A program made the position numbers and the translations under genes. A DNA stretch of 64,000 nucleotides, from the NCBI GenBank assembly GCA_036898135.1, contig CM072512.1:37804145-37868144 (forward strand), written 5' to 3'. The stretch comes from Oncomelania hupensis. Lineage: Eukaryota; Mollusca; Gastropoda; Littorinimorpha; Pomatiopsidae. A model generated the notes under the pieces. The model was not told the DNA's origin. It did not search any database and saw nothing but the letters and a program-made list of their open reading frames with translations. Shown here piece after piece: positions 12,097 through 22,033 of this stretch (its first letter is position 1; every line of letters starts with the position of its first letter).

Positions 12097-12659
12097 TGGG
12101 TTGAGCCTCTGCTGTTATTGCTGCTGCTGATGGAGGATGATGATAGCGTTTATCTAATAAACGTAGGTGGGTTTTGATGATCATAATGAATAATACGCGT
12201 AGAGATTCAAATCTGACTCCACAATTGTATCCATTTCCTCACAAATCTTCACCGTTGACTTGAGTTATTCCTATAAAATGTTTTATCTACTTGCTATGCT
12301 GGTCGTCGCCTAGAATATTTATAATGCTGATGTTGCATTCAATAGCTTGCGAATACTTCAAGACGACGACGACGACTCCATGGAGAAATCCGCGACTCCA
12401 CATGGACAGATATTTGACGCCAAATATAGATACTCCACACCGACGCCATCAGGCGCATGAATCTTTGTGAAACACAAACACAAAAACGCCATAAAGCACA
12501 AACACGCCACCATTCCAGCATGCCCCGCGCGACGCGCATGCGTGATGGGTGCAACAAATCACGTGATTTACCAGAAACTGTGGAGCGAGAAAGGAGTGGT
12601 TTCGGTTTTTGGTAAGGTTAGTCACCTCCTCATGACCGACTCTGGTTCCAGTATCGCGA

Positions 12660-12741
12660 ATCCAAATCAATCCGTTGTTTTAACTTGCATAGCGCACTAC
12701 TCCATGTCGCAGAGACACGTTCGGGGCGCAGGGGAAAATGC
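12660..12741 (+). repeat. Dispersed repeat R2, copy 1
   Basis: CTTGCATAGCGCACTACTCC followed by ATGTCGCAGAGACACG closely matches 54326-54359, and flanking CAAATC(C)AAT-type sequence also matches. Family unknown and non-coding. Confidence 0.7.
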
Positions 12742-12822
12742 AGATGATGAGAAACATTAGTGCCTGATATTAATAGTACACTCTTAAAATAAGTCTGAAG
12801 CAAGTTTTAAATTACTAAATTC

Positions 12823-12975
12823 TGTAGTTTTTGAGCCTATCAATAGCAACGACAAGCCAACATTGTTCAGCTAAAAATAGCTTCTTTCCAAAGCCGGTAA
12901 GAGACAGAGCCGTAAACAATAAAACTGCTCGTAAGGTATTTTGCTTTGGGTTGATAAAATAGACCCTATCCTTAC
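12823..12975. repeat. Dispersed repeat R1, copy 1
   Basis: Blocks GCCGGTAAGAGA, CTGCTCGTAAGGT, ATTTTGCTTTGGGTTGATAA recur in the same order and spacing at 43908-44048. The open frame on the minus strand is not conserved between the two copies, so this is a non-coding repeat or a decayed element. Confidence 0.65.
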
Positions 12976-13206
12976 CCCAGACACCAAAGATGCATTCTTC
13001 AAGCTGCGTGGTGCACTCATGAATAGGGTCAAAGTCCACGTGGCTATGTCATCGATGTACCGTTAAAAACAGGGGCAATCACTCCCTGTCAGGACCAAAA
13101 TGGACAATTCAAACTTTAGCGGTTGTTTTGAGCGACGAAAGCTCACTTTTTTCAATGTTTTTTAATGTAATAAAAATGAGAAATTTATGGTAAACCCATT
13201 TTCGCC

Positions 13207-13219
13207 AAACACTCACACA

Positions 13220-13258
<39 letters not shown>
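13207..13258. repeat. (CA)n microsatellite
   Basis: About 24 CA units with one CCA interruption. Confidence 0.95.
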
Positions 13259-13297
13259 TCAATTCTTCGATGTGTGGAGGAAGGGGTGGGGGGAGTA

Positions 13298-13500
13298 CAG
13301 GCCGGATCTGGGGGGGGGGTTCCTGGGTTCCGGAACCCCCCCCCCCCCCCCCCCCCAATCACCCCCCCCCCCCCCCCCCCCCCCCACTACAGAACCCCCC
13401 ACCCACCCCCTCGCCACCCGCCCCCCCCCCCCCCCCATCTAACCCCCAATCGGTCCGAACCCCCCCACCCACACCCATCACCCCCTCCGGCGTCAACTCG

Positions 13501-13548
<48 letters not shown>

Positions 13549-13750
13549 ATGCCATTCGATGTCACCTCTCTCAGTCAGATAAAATTATATATGGAGTTTT
13601 TTTTAAAGCTCTTAATTTAGTTGACACTGTTGGTAAGTAAAACGTTCCTCATTCTACTCAAGTTCCTCGAGCGGACACGTTTTTGTCACCCCTAACCCCT
13701 TAAAAATTTTTTGGAACCCCCCCCCTCCAAGAGTAAGTGATCCGGCCCTG
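13298..13750. mobile_element. hAT-like MITE with poly-C interior, 453 bp
   Basis: The left end CAGGCCGGATCT and the right end (inverted) CAGGGCCGGATCAC are inverted repeats, followed on both sides by a G-run and GGTTCC. GAGTA lies immediately outside both ends (13293-13297 and 13751-13755), a 5-bp target duplication. CAGGG termini are typical of hAT elements, and subgroups with 5-bp duplications are known to me. No transposase is present. Positions 13338-13548 are almost pure C on the plus strand, with one run of about 46 C at 13502-13548. Proline- and glycine-rich open frames over it are artefacts. Confidence 0.75.
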
Positions 13751-13782
13751 GAGTATGCAGCGCAGTCAGAGCAAGCTAGTAC

Positions 13783-13950
13783 GGCCTCAACTGAGACTCG
13801 CATAATACTTAACGTTCGCCTCTCCACTATAACGTACTCATGGAGTCTCAGTTACGCAGTATGAACTGACACTCGCCTAGACTAACGTTCGCCTCTACAC
13901 TATAATAACGTATTCGGCGAGTCCCAGCTACGCAGTGTGGTACGGCCTAG
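13783..13950. repeat. Degenerate tandem repeat, two units of about 75 bp
   Basis: TAACGTTCGCCTCTCCACTA and TAACGTTCGCCTCTACACTA head two units, each ending in a TACGCAGT(A/G)TG box (13853 and 13931). The box and an inverted GGCGAACGT reappear near 53771 and 60685, so this belongs to a dispersed family of unknown type. Confidence 0.6.
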
Positions 13951-14465
13951 GTTTCATAGAGCAGGTCCCAAGACTTTCGTTTTATGGGAGGAGAGGAGGC
14001 ATTTGATGGTGGTTGTGGAAAAACGGGGAGAGAGAGGTGCGCCGGCAGTCACTAACAGCTGTGCTAGCATTTTATTGTCTTTTAAAACTTTTTATTTATT
14101 TTTTATTTTATACTATTTCTTTTAATTATTATTCTGTTGTTGTTGTTTTTTTGTCGCAGGGAGCAGAGAAGTATAGTTGAGGTTGTAAGCGGGTTTGCCG
14201 TTTGTTTACGTCGACGTCAAGGTGTCACTGCTGTGAGGATTGGACTCGTCACGAGCTGCAACATGATCTGAAGCGAGCTGCCAACGATTTAATTGCCAGT
14301 GCCCTAGCAACAACTTCCTTAACAAAGTACAGGTAGCCTGAGTGACCTTAAGAGATAGCTACATTATTGGAGCAGTCAAAGAACAGTACAGAAACAAAGA
14401 TAAACTATGAAACTATGCGAGGTTGTTTATTCACATTTCGTGTGTCTGTGTTTTGTGTTTCTGTA
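13951..14465. other. Unique sequence, no gene seen
   Basis: T-rich in the middle (14085-14155). Short open frames only. Confidence 0.5.
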
Positions 14466-14609
14466 GTGTGTGTGTGTGTGAGTGTGTTCGCGCGCGCGCG
14501 TGTGTGTGTATGTGTGTGTGTGCCTGTCTCTATTTCGGGTGTGTGTGTTTGTGTGTGTTTGTGAGTGCGCGCGAGTGTGTGTGTGTGTGGGTGTGTGTAT
14601 GTGTGTGAT
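14466..14609. repeat. Imperfect (GT)n tract
   Basis: GT dinucleotides with GCGCGCGCG at 14489-14500 and other interruptions. Cys/Val-rich frames are artefacts. Confidence 0.93.
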
Positions 14610-15196
14610 TAAGGCACGACTAGAAGAGGGAAACTCCGGCCCGGACTTTATGACTCTTTGTTTCCATTGATCTCTTACTGACGCTTCAGTATTTTACAGC
14701 ACTTTTGTTTGCATAATCCTGTGTAATAATAACAAACTGCTTATACTATACATGTAAGTTCCCTCCGAGAACACTTAAGACCAATATCCTTTCTGATTTA
14801 TTATTCCATGTTTACCATGCTATAATTCAGAAATTAAAGACACACCTAAACATTATTGTTTTGTTGCGGCTTAATCATCGTCACTATGACAAAGATGTCG
14901 GACGTGCAAATTCATGTTGCATAGTAATGCTATTGTCTAATATCTTGCCATTGTCTGACAATGTGCCATAATGTAATCTCTGAGCTTTCCAGAAACACAT
15001 CCTGCAACAGACCCACAACAGCACAGAAATACCTTGCCAAACTAAGTTTGCCAAATTAAGTTTGTCTAAAGCCACATGCGCAATGAACTCCGTTATAACA
15101 TCGCAGCTTGACCGAGTATCGTAGCTTTGGCCTGGCGCCTTTGCGCACGCGCCAGGTCAAGTCGGGCCGGCCTTTTCAGGATGTTCTTAGGCGTCA
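14610..15196. other. Unique sequence, no gene seen
   Basis: An imperfect local repeat (CCAAACTAAGTTTGCCAAATT / AAGTTTG, 15036-15064) is the only structure noted. Confidence 0.5.
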
Positions 15197-15236
15197 TAAC
15201 CCTAACCCCTAACCCTAAACCCTAGCCCTAATCCTT
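15197..15236 (-). repeat. Short interstitial telomere-like repeat
   Basis: About six degenerate CCCTAA units (TAACCCTAACCCCTAACCCT and onward), i.e. TTAGGG on the minus strand. TTAGGG is the telomere motif expected in molluscs and many other animals. It is only 40 bp and imperfect. Confidence 0.7.
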
Positions 15237-15593
15237 ACTAAGACTACGATAGCACTGTGCGCATGCGTCGAATTTGTAATGCGTTTTAAATTTCGTCCAA
15301 TCAGAATGCTCCCAGTCGCTCCCAGTCCGCTGGCGACACCCGGCATTTTGACGATGTCACACCGTCTGCCTTGTTCGTCGTTCATTCAGCGAGCGCTTTG
15401 GCATGGTCAGAGGCGCTAAAAATATAAATTATATTTATGTGGTACATTTATGAGAGTAATGATGACAGATTGGGTGCCCATGGTGTGTTTGCGTATATGT
15501 TTACCAACATTGGAGGAAATTCCTTGTATAATCCTTGCACAATATGTATTGCGCATCTGTGTCTATATATTCCCAAAACCAACCTGGTCGTAA

Positions 15594-15601
15594 GACAGAG
15601 A

Positions 15602-15686
<85 letters not shown>

Positions 15687-15687
15687 C

Positions 15688-15739
<52 letters not shown>
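15594..15739. repeat. (GA)n microsatellite with ACAG variants
   Basis: About 145 bp of GA with scattered GACA and a GG phase slip. Confidence 0.96.
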
Positions 15740-15741
<2 letters not shown>

Positions 15742-15899
15742 GGAATCTCCCTCTTTTTGGATCAGCTTTGTGAGGGCAGGGCTCCAAACATCTCCCTCGC
15801 TGGTTTACCTTCGCTGGTTCTAAAAGAATAGATCGAGGTACCCATTAAAAGGCTGTATAGACTAGGTTGTGTTGAGTAACTATGCTGTTTCGGTCTTGT

Positions 15900-15996
15900 T
15901 TTCGTTCAGCACTCCCCGTCCATGTTAGTAATCACGCTCGACGATGCTTACCTTAAGCTGTCGCGCAATGTATAACCACTGTGCCATTGCACTATC
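15900..15996 (-). mobile_element. Possible tRNA-derived SINE head
   Basis: On the minus strand TGGCACAGTGGTTATAC fits a type-2 A box and, about 40 bases later, a GTCGAGCGTGAT phrase loosely fits a B box. There is no convincing cloverleaf and no body match to the other SINEs, so this is tentative. Confidence 0.3.
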
Positions 15997-16790
15997 GCAA
16001 TACTGATCTTTTTTTTTTGTAGTTTTAACATAAATTTTATTCAACAAGCAAACCAGATATTAATACAAGGCAAAACATCAGGCGCACAAAAGCACAAGGC
16101 TTAAATAAGTGCTACCTAAATAATAATAATGTGTCAAAATATCACTAGTGGACGACAGGAAACAACAACAGAACATTGATAAAAATACAAGAAATAGATA
16201 AAGGAATTTTTTTTAATAAAAGGAAAAGAAAATTTTAGACAAAAGAAAAGGTTTCCAAGTGAAGGGGAAGAGAGAAAAAGGGGGTGGGTGGGTGGTGCAT
16301 ACTGATCTTTGGACTTTGACCGTTATTTAGTTGGATAAGTACTTTTCAAGACTTAAATTAAAATTACTAGTGTTTTAAATGTAGCCCGATAGATCCCAAA
16401 CTTTGAACACGGTTTAGGGCAGACCAATTTACTATTGAGTAAAGTTGTACGATTTTCTGCAACAACACACCAGCATTCAAAACCCTAACTTTCAGAGTGC
16501 CAGAGTACTTTCAAAGTCTCTAATTCTCTGCATGAAGTTCAAGGGTATCGTACTCCTCGGAGCATTGTGCATGATTTCCTGAATGGGTCCCTGGCACACA
16601 CAGTCATTAGTGTCCAGTGTCACACAAAGTGCACGGCACACAGATTATCCACGGATATTCATTATCTCAATTCTACAAGCCTATAATAATACCAAACATG
16701 CCTCAACAATCTTTCGATAATCAGAATGGAGATCACGGTTGATTGTAGACCACGCGGAGCTCTGAGCAGACGATAGGGGCATTAGCCGAG
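15997..16790. other. Unique AT-rich sequence, no gene seen
   Basis: Contains a TTTTATT on the plus strand near 16035 (AATAAAA on minus) that could be a polyadenylation signal of an unrecognised minus-strand element, and a GGGTGGGTGGGTGG patch near 16281. Confidence 0.45.
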
Positions 16791-16912
16791 TATAATGGCT
16801 CCTCGATATAGCAAAGATGTTGTGGATCTCAATAGCTTAGCGGTAGCAGCTAGCCCTATGTATCGATAGACACAAAGGCTGCTACCGCTTTACTATCGAG
16901 GATCCATTCTAC
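16791..16912. repeat. Foldback (inverted-repeat) element, 122 bp
   Basis: Outer arms TAATGGCTCCTCGATATAGC and the inverse of GCGAGGATCC-type sequence (right arm ACTATCGAGGATCCATT) pair with a few mismatches. Inner arms AGCGGTAGCAGC (16839-16850) and GCTGCTACCGCT (16878-16889) pair perfectly. The left inner arm also looks like a tRNA A box. It could be a MITE remnant or a folded non-coding sequence. Confidence 0.6.
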
Positions 16913-17107
16913 TTCGTTCATTCCTCTGTGAACTGACACATAGAAGTTGTTAGCAGTTCGATTTTCCGAATATCGTGATTAGTCGTGGTTTATGATAGGA
17001 GTGTAAGGTTGAACGTATAATTATGTGCATCGGGGTTAACCGGTATTGTACGGAACATCATCATTCAGGAATAAACAAAGAACACCGTCGCTAAATTGAT
17101 TGACGGA

Positions 17108-17125
17108 CGATGATGATGACGGTAG

Positions 17126-17181
<56 letters not shown>

Positions 17182-17222
17182 AGGAGGAGGGGATGATGAT
17201 GATGATGATAATGATGATGATG

Positions 17223-17306
<84 letters not shown>
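17108..17306. repeat. (GAT)n microsatellite
   Basis: About 60 GAT triplets with a TAGGAGGAGG interruption near 17180 and a few GAC/GGT variants. Confidence 0.96.
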
Positions 17307-17308
<2 letters not shown>

Positions 17309-17384
17309 GATGACGATTACGATGATTATGTAATAAGAGAGTTGATAACACATGTATTGAGACAAAACAATGCCGTAACAAACT

Positions 17385-17515
17385 AGAGAGAGGGAAAGAG
17401 GGAGAGGGACAGACAGACAGACAGAGACAGATAGAGTTAGCGAGAAACAGAGAGAGAGACAGAGAGAGTTAGAGAGAGTCAGACGGACAGACAGACAAAC
17501 AGACAAACAGAGAGA
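17385..17515. repeat. GA/ACAG purine-rich degenerate repeat
   Basis: Irregular AGAGAG, ACAGACAG and AGAGTTAG units. Confidence 0.85.
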
Positions 17516-19100
17516 ATCTTTTAGACAGACAAAGATTCATAAAAAAAACACAAGGAAGCGACCTGTGGGCCGAGCAAAAGCAGTCGGAGGAGCGTTGTCA
17601 ACACCGCCGTGAGGCGGTTTGTTTTGGTCATCGTGGTGTTGACCAGTGGTCAAGAAAGGCGAGCCAAGGGAATTAGAGGATCATCAACTGCGCTAGTCAC
17701 TGACCACACGGACACACAAAGGCTCGTGACAAGAGGTGCACACTCCGTCATGCTTTCTGCTCCCCCTTATTTGCATCCTGTTCAAAGCGTAAAATATGGT
17801 CCTTATTGGCAAACTATATCTTTCAGGTGAGGAGAAAAACGAGAAGAATGAGGAGGAGAAAGTGGAAAAGGAAGGAAGGAACAGAAGAGGAATGGATGAA
17901 GGAGTTACAGCCGTGTTAATTTCTTGTGCGATATTAAAATTTTCGAAAGCAAATTCAGTGTCGTTATAATTGGTGTCCTAACGTTTCATACCTTGCATGC
18001 TTCTGTGGTATGGAATTGTCCAGTATGTAATGGACATTAGATCGGAATGGACAGACTTACAAGTAAGAGCTAAATAAACGACACATTATTTAAAATGATA
18101 CAATGTATATATATTTGATACATAATACGATCGATACTGACAAGCCTTAGGGCATTTAAAAGACAGTATGTTCCTGTTGCTGCCGATGATATTGCTGCTG
18201 TTGTTGCTTTCTGCTGCTGATAACTATTTATCTGTCTGAAGCAACGAGTTTTCTGGTTTTAGCGTTTGCAGAATGGTAGCAGAATGATAAATGGTGGATT
18301 TCACAAAAGGGAAAGGAACAGCAGGAGACGCCAGATGTTGTGCACTCAATCAACCCATGGCCAAGACGTAGGCCTACGTTTTCAAACTCACACGAAGTAG
18401 ACCTTCTTCCTATGATTGACTTCCGCCGTTGGCCACGGATGCTGATTATTCGCAAATACTCAGGGCGGGAACTTTAAACATCTCTGACACCGGCTCCCGA
18501 CATGCTTGACCCAAAACAAAAGTTGGCCTCACCATCAGGTCAAAGGGCACACAAATCCACAAAGTCGGCAAGATTGAACAGGGAAATCCATACAAGGACA
18601 ACTGTTTGCGCACGTTGCAGCAAAGAAAGGCAACGCTGTGTGAAGACCCAAAGCCACGAACGACAACTGTTTGACAATGCCAAGTGAAAGGCCGACAACT
18701 CGCAAAAGAAAGAAAACCAACTCTCCCTGCGCCCCCTTACTCCTCCCATCTTCTCATTCCCTTTCCTATCTAACGAAGGCATAATGATATCGGCCTATAA
18801 GATCTTCTTAGGGCTGGTTTGCAGTCTTCAATTCAGCTCAGCAGATCTGTATTACCTCTTAAAAGGAATTACGATAGACATTAAACATAGCTGAAATAAA
18901 TGAAAGAAAAATGCAGATGACTTGTTCATATACAGTGTACAGTGCTGCCTCAGAGAGCTGTTCAAGACACTAGTCGAAAAAAAAAAAAGAAAGATCTAAC
19001 TCAAGACGCCAAAGTGACAACTAGCTGTTGTGCACATCCGTCCTTCTTTAAAAAGAATTTAAACAGTAATCCTAGTTCAACACGACCAATGAAGTGCTCG
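17516..19100. other. Unique sequence, no gene seen
   Basis: About 1.6 kb with no recognisable domain. Overlapping short frames on both strands at 18228-18782 have no family features. A TGTTGCTGC-rich patch lies at 18175-18220. Confidence 0.5.
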
Positions 19101-19101
19101 T

Positions 19102-19103
19102 GT

Positions 19104-19160
<57 letters not shown>
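19102..19160. repeat. (TTG)n microsatellite
   Basis: About 19 TTG triplets. Confidence 0.96.
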
Positions 19161-19765
19161 TCGTTTTGAGTATTGATTAGGCAGATTGCAATTTAAACTG
19201 CCCCCAAACAGCCTCTTCGTATTAAGTTAAAATGTTTAAGGGAACCGAGTCCTGATCGTGCTTTTTAGTTCAGTACAGCCCTGCAGATCATGCAAGAGAG
19301 CTTTGGGTGTTCAGCATTATGTGCGTTGATGTAACCCAAGCGTAATATTCAGTAAGCGTACGTGAAAATTTGATACAAATGCAATTTAAAAAAACAACAA
19401 CTGGATTCAACCTCCTAACACTATTAAAAAATATAATAATGAAACAAATAAGTCGGCTAGGACCTGATGAGACTAAAAGTTAAAGCGAGTCTGTGGTCAA
19501 TTTTCAAACGATTACTTTAGCTATGGAGACCATACACGAGTTTATTAATCTTTTTGTTTCCTTCAAGTGAGAGCTCCACGGTGCATGGGCGTGCAGCCGC
19601 AGCTGCAGCTGAAATCCACGAGGTGTTACCTGATAATGTCAGGGCGAAGCAAAGGGGCACTCCATAGAGCGGTTAAACTTCACCCAATACAACAGGCACA
19701 GAACCAGTCGCACAGAAGCAGCCATAGCAAAACTCTCCAGCACACGCTGCGAATGAGGTAGGCCT

Positions 19766-19769
<4 letters not shown>
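19161..19769. other. Unique sequence, no gene seen
   Basis: No structure beyond short A runs. Confidence 0.5.

Positions 19770-19824
<55 letters not shown>
19770..19824. repeat. (GA)n microsatellite
   Basis: About 27 GA units. Confidence 0.96.
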
Positions 19825-19827
<3 letters not shown>

Positions 19828-20517
19828 TCCAATGCCTAGATAGCAAACGATCTATTGAACGCTCGTACTGGACGTTTCGATTTAATTTTTTTCTGTCGAA
19901 TCCATTTTTTATTCATCAGATTAACATACGTTTACTGATAATTTACGTTTCTGTAACATTAGACAGACAGAAAGACAGACAGACATGTATGAATATAAAA
20001 GTAAATAGTCCTCTCATAGCGCGCGTGAATTTTTTTTATAATTTTATAATGTACCTTATTGTGCCTCCAAAATGTCGCGCTATGTTTGATAGAAGCCATG
20101 ATAGTCAGTTTGCCCCAGCAGAAGAAACTACGCCACAGGGAAATGCTTGAGCAAATTTGGCCCTGAACAATGTTTTGCCAAGAATTGCCCCTGATCCTGC
20201 AGTTTGCGCAGGTCCACTCAAAAGTGTGGAATTCTTTTCCACACGGCGTTTACCTTTCTCGAGTAACGAGCAGCAGACAGTTGAGCGTTCTTGCTCTCTC
20301 TGTCTCTCTCTCTGTCTTTCCTTTCTCTCTGGAGAATTAGTAGAGGCACTGCACTGCCTGAACAGTGTCATGTTATTGGTCCGCTAAATTGTCACCCTAA
20401 GTCACATGTGTCAAACTCTCAAGGCCCGCGGGCCACATCAGGCCCGCGCACAATTATATCCGTCCCGAGAGAGAATTTTAGGCAAACGTATTTTAAAAAA
20501 AAATAAAAAGAAAACGG
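19825..20517. other. Unique sequence, no gene seen
   Basis: Short AGACAGACAG run at 19962-19985 and a CTCT/CTGT patch at 20292-20330. No coding domain recognised. Confidence 0.5.
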
Positions 20518-21000
20518 CCTTTGGTTAGCAACAGAAGCATATGAATATATTGAAAACAAATATTATTCATATTTACACGTTTATGCTGATGGCTCTAATT
20601 TAGATACAGGCGAAACAGGTGCTGGTTATGTTATACCTATTTTAATAGTTCATGAATCGTTTTCCTTAGGTAAAGGTCACTCAATTTTTGCAGCAGACCG
20701 TACTGCTATTCAAATGGCATTTTGAATAAGAACATAAGCCTACTCAAGATTTTTCATAATATTTTATTGTGTGTGGACATCTAAATCAGTTCTTCAAAGT
20801 TTAAACTCTAACTATAATAATGCCAGAAGTGATATTATATATGAAACAAAACATCTTATTCATTGCTTAATCATAAATGGTACTAATGTTCAGTTTTGTT
20901 GGGTACCATCTCATTGTGGTCTAATTCGTAATGAATGGGCAGACAGGAAAGCAAAAAAGAATGGGCAAGGAAACAGCCCAATGCTATCCAAATTAATATC
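20518..21000 (+). mobile_element. LINE family B, RNase H region, disrupted
   Basis: Conceptual reading gives an RNase H domain: YLHVYADGSNLDTGETGAGY (first catalytic Asp near 20590), then SIFAADRTAIQ where the usual catalytic Glu position is Asp. A stop follows near 20722. Next comes a VD/SKS motif split by an extra base at about 20776, then FCWVPSHCGLIRNEWADRKA with the last Asp. RNase H fused at the end of ORF2 is found in several non-LTR clades. At least one stop, one frameshift and a substituted catalytic residue make it dead. It runs into the assembly gap in the correct order with the C-terminal piece beyond it. Confidence 0.85.
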
Positions 21001-21500
21001 NNNNNNNNNNNNNNNNNNNNNNNNNNNNNNNNNNNNNNNNNNNNNNNNNNNNNNNNNNNNNNNNNNNNNNNNNNNNNNNNNNNNNNNNNNNNNNNNNNNN
21101 NNNNNNNNNNNNNNNNNNNNNNNNNNNNNNNNNNNNNNNNNNNNNNNNNNNNNNNNNNNNNNNNNNNNNNNNNNNNNNNNNNNNNNNNNNNNNNNNNNNN
21201 NNNNNNNNNNNNNNNNNNNNNNNNNNNNNNNNNNNNNNNNNNNNNNNNNNNNNNNNNNNNNNNNNNNNNNNNNNNNNNNNNNNNNNNNNNNNNNNNNNNN
21301 NNNNNNNNNNNNNNNNNNNNNNNNNNNNNNNNNNNNNNNNNNNNNNNNNNNNNNNNNNNNNNNNNNNNNNNNNNNNNNNNNNNNNNNNNNNNNNNNNNNN
21401 NNNNNNNNNNNNNNNNNNNNNNNNNNNNNNNNNNNNNNNNNNNNNNNNNNNNNNNNNNNNNNNNNNNNNNNNNNNNNNNNNNNNNNNNNNNNNNNNNNNN
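21001..21500. other. Assembly gap, exactly 500 N
   Basis: A round 500-N block is the style of a scaffolding placeholder, so the true length is unknown. X-filled open frames across it carry no information. Confidence 0.98.
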
Positions 21501-21530
21501 ACTTTGATCTTAGCCAAAAGGCCGAGAAGC
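21501..21530 (-). ncRNA. U2 snRNA 5'-end fragment (pseudogene or truncated gene at gap edge)
   Basis: The minus strand reads GCTTCTCGGCCTTTTGGCTA and AGATCAAAGT. This matches U2 snRNA from about nucleotide 4 through stem-loop I up to just before the branch-point-pairing region, including the AAAGT variant I associate with invertebrate U2. The expected first three bases are not present (TGAA lies before GCTTC), and the rest would lie inside the gap. U2 is the spliceosomal RNA that pairs with the intron branch point. I cannot tell whether this is a retroposed pseudogene, a SINE head or the edge of a U2 gene array. Confidence 0.85.
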
Positions 21531-21544
21531 TTCATTATTTAGGT

Positions 21545-21800
21545 TAACTTTTGGTGACGTAGGTGGCAATGTATTATGTGCATTTTGCAATGCTGTTGAG
21601 AATGAAAATCATTTTCTATTAGAGTGTTCTTTATTTAATGATCATCGAGATAAATATATAACTTTCCCACTTCAATCGTATGTACATGCTTTGCAGAATG
21701 GATCAAAATTCTATTTATGGAGGATAAGTCTGTATATTTTTCATGCACTAAAATTAAGATCAGAATTTTATGAACAGCTAGCTATTGCAAGCTAATGAAT
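21545..21800 (+). mobile_element. LINE family B, C-terminal CCHC-type region and stop
   Basis: One frame reads LTFGDVGGNVLCAFCNAVEN then ENHFLLECSLFNDHRDKY, an arrangement C-x2-C-x8-H-x4-C seen at the end of many LINE ORF2 proteins, and continues to EFYEQLAIAS and a stop at about 21793-21795. The order after RNase H is as expected, so the two sides of the gap probably belong to one element. About 150 bp of likely 3' UTR follows before the TC array. Confidence 0.8.
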
Positions 21801-21955
21801 GTTTAACATATGCCGTCGATTTATAATGCAATATGTATACTATATTACCACGTGACTACCATATGTACATTCTAGGGGCTGGAGGCCCGAAGAATTGTGT
21901 TTGTTATGTGATGTTGTTTTTTGCTAAATACACGGACGAAGTCCAAACGTCAAAC

Positions 21956-21956
<1 letters not shown>

Positions 21957-22027
<71 letters not shown>
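21957..22027. repeat. (TC)n microsatellite
   Basis: About 35 TC units. It may be the tail or the target of LINE B, since it follows the 3' UTR directly. Confidence 0.95.

Positions 22028-22033
<6 letters not shown>

Noticed and set aside
20771..21547. 258-codon frame through the gap
   Set aside because: Most of it is N; only the first 76 codons are real sequence, and those are LINE RNase H.
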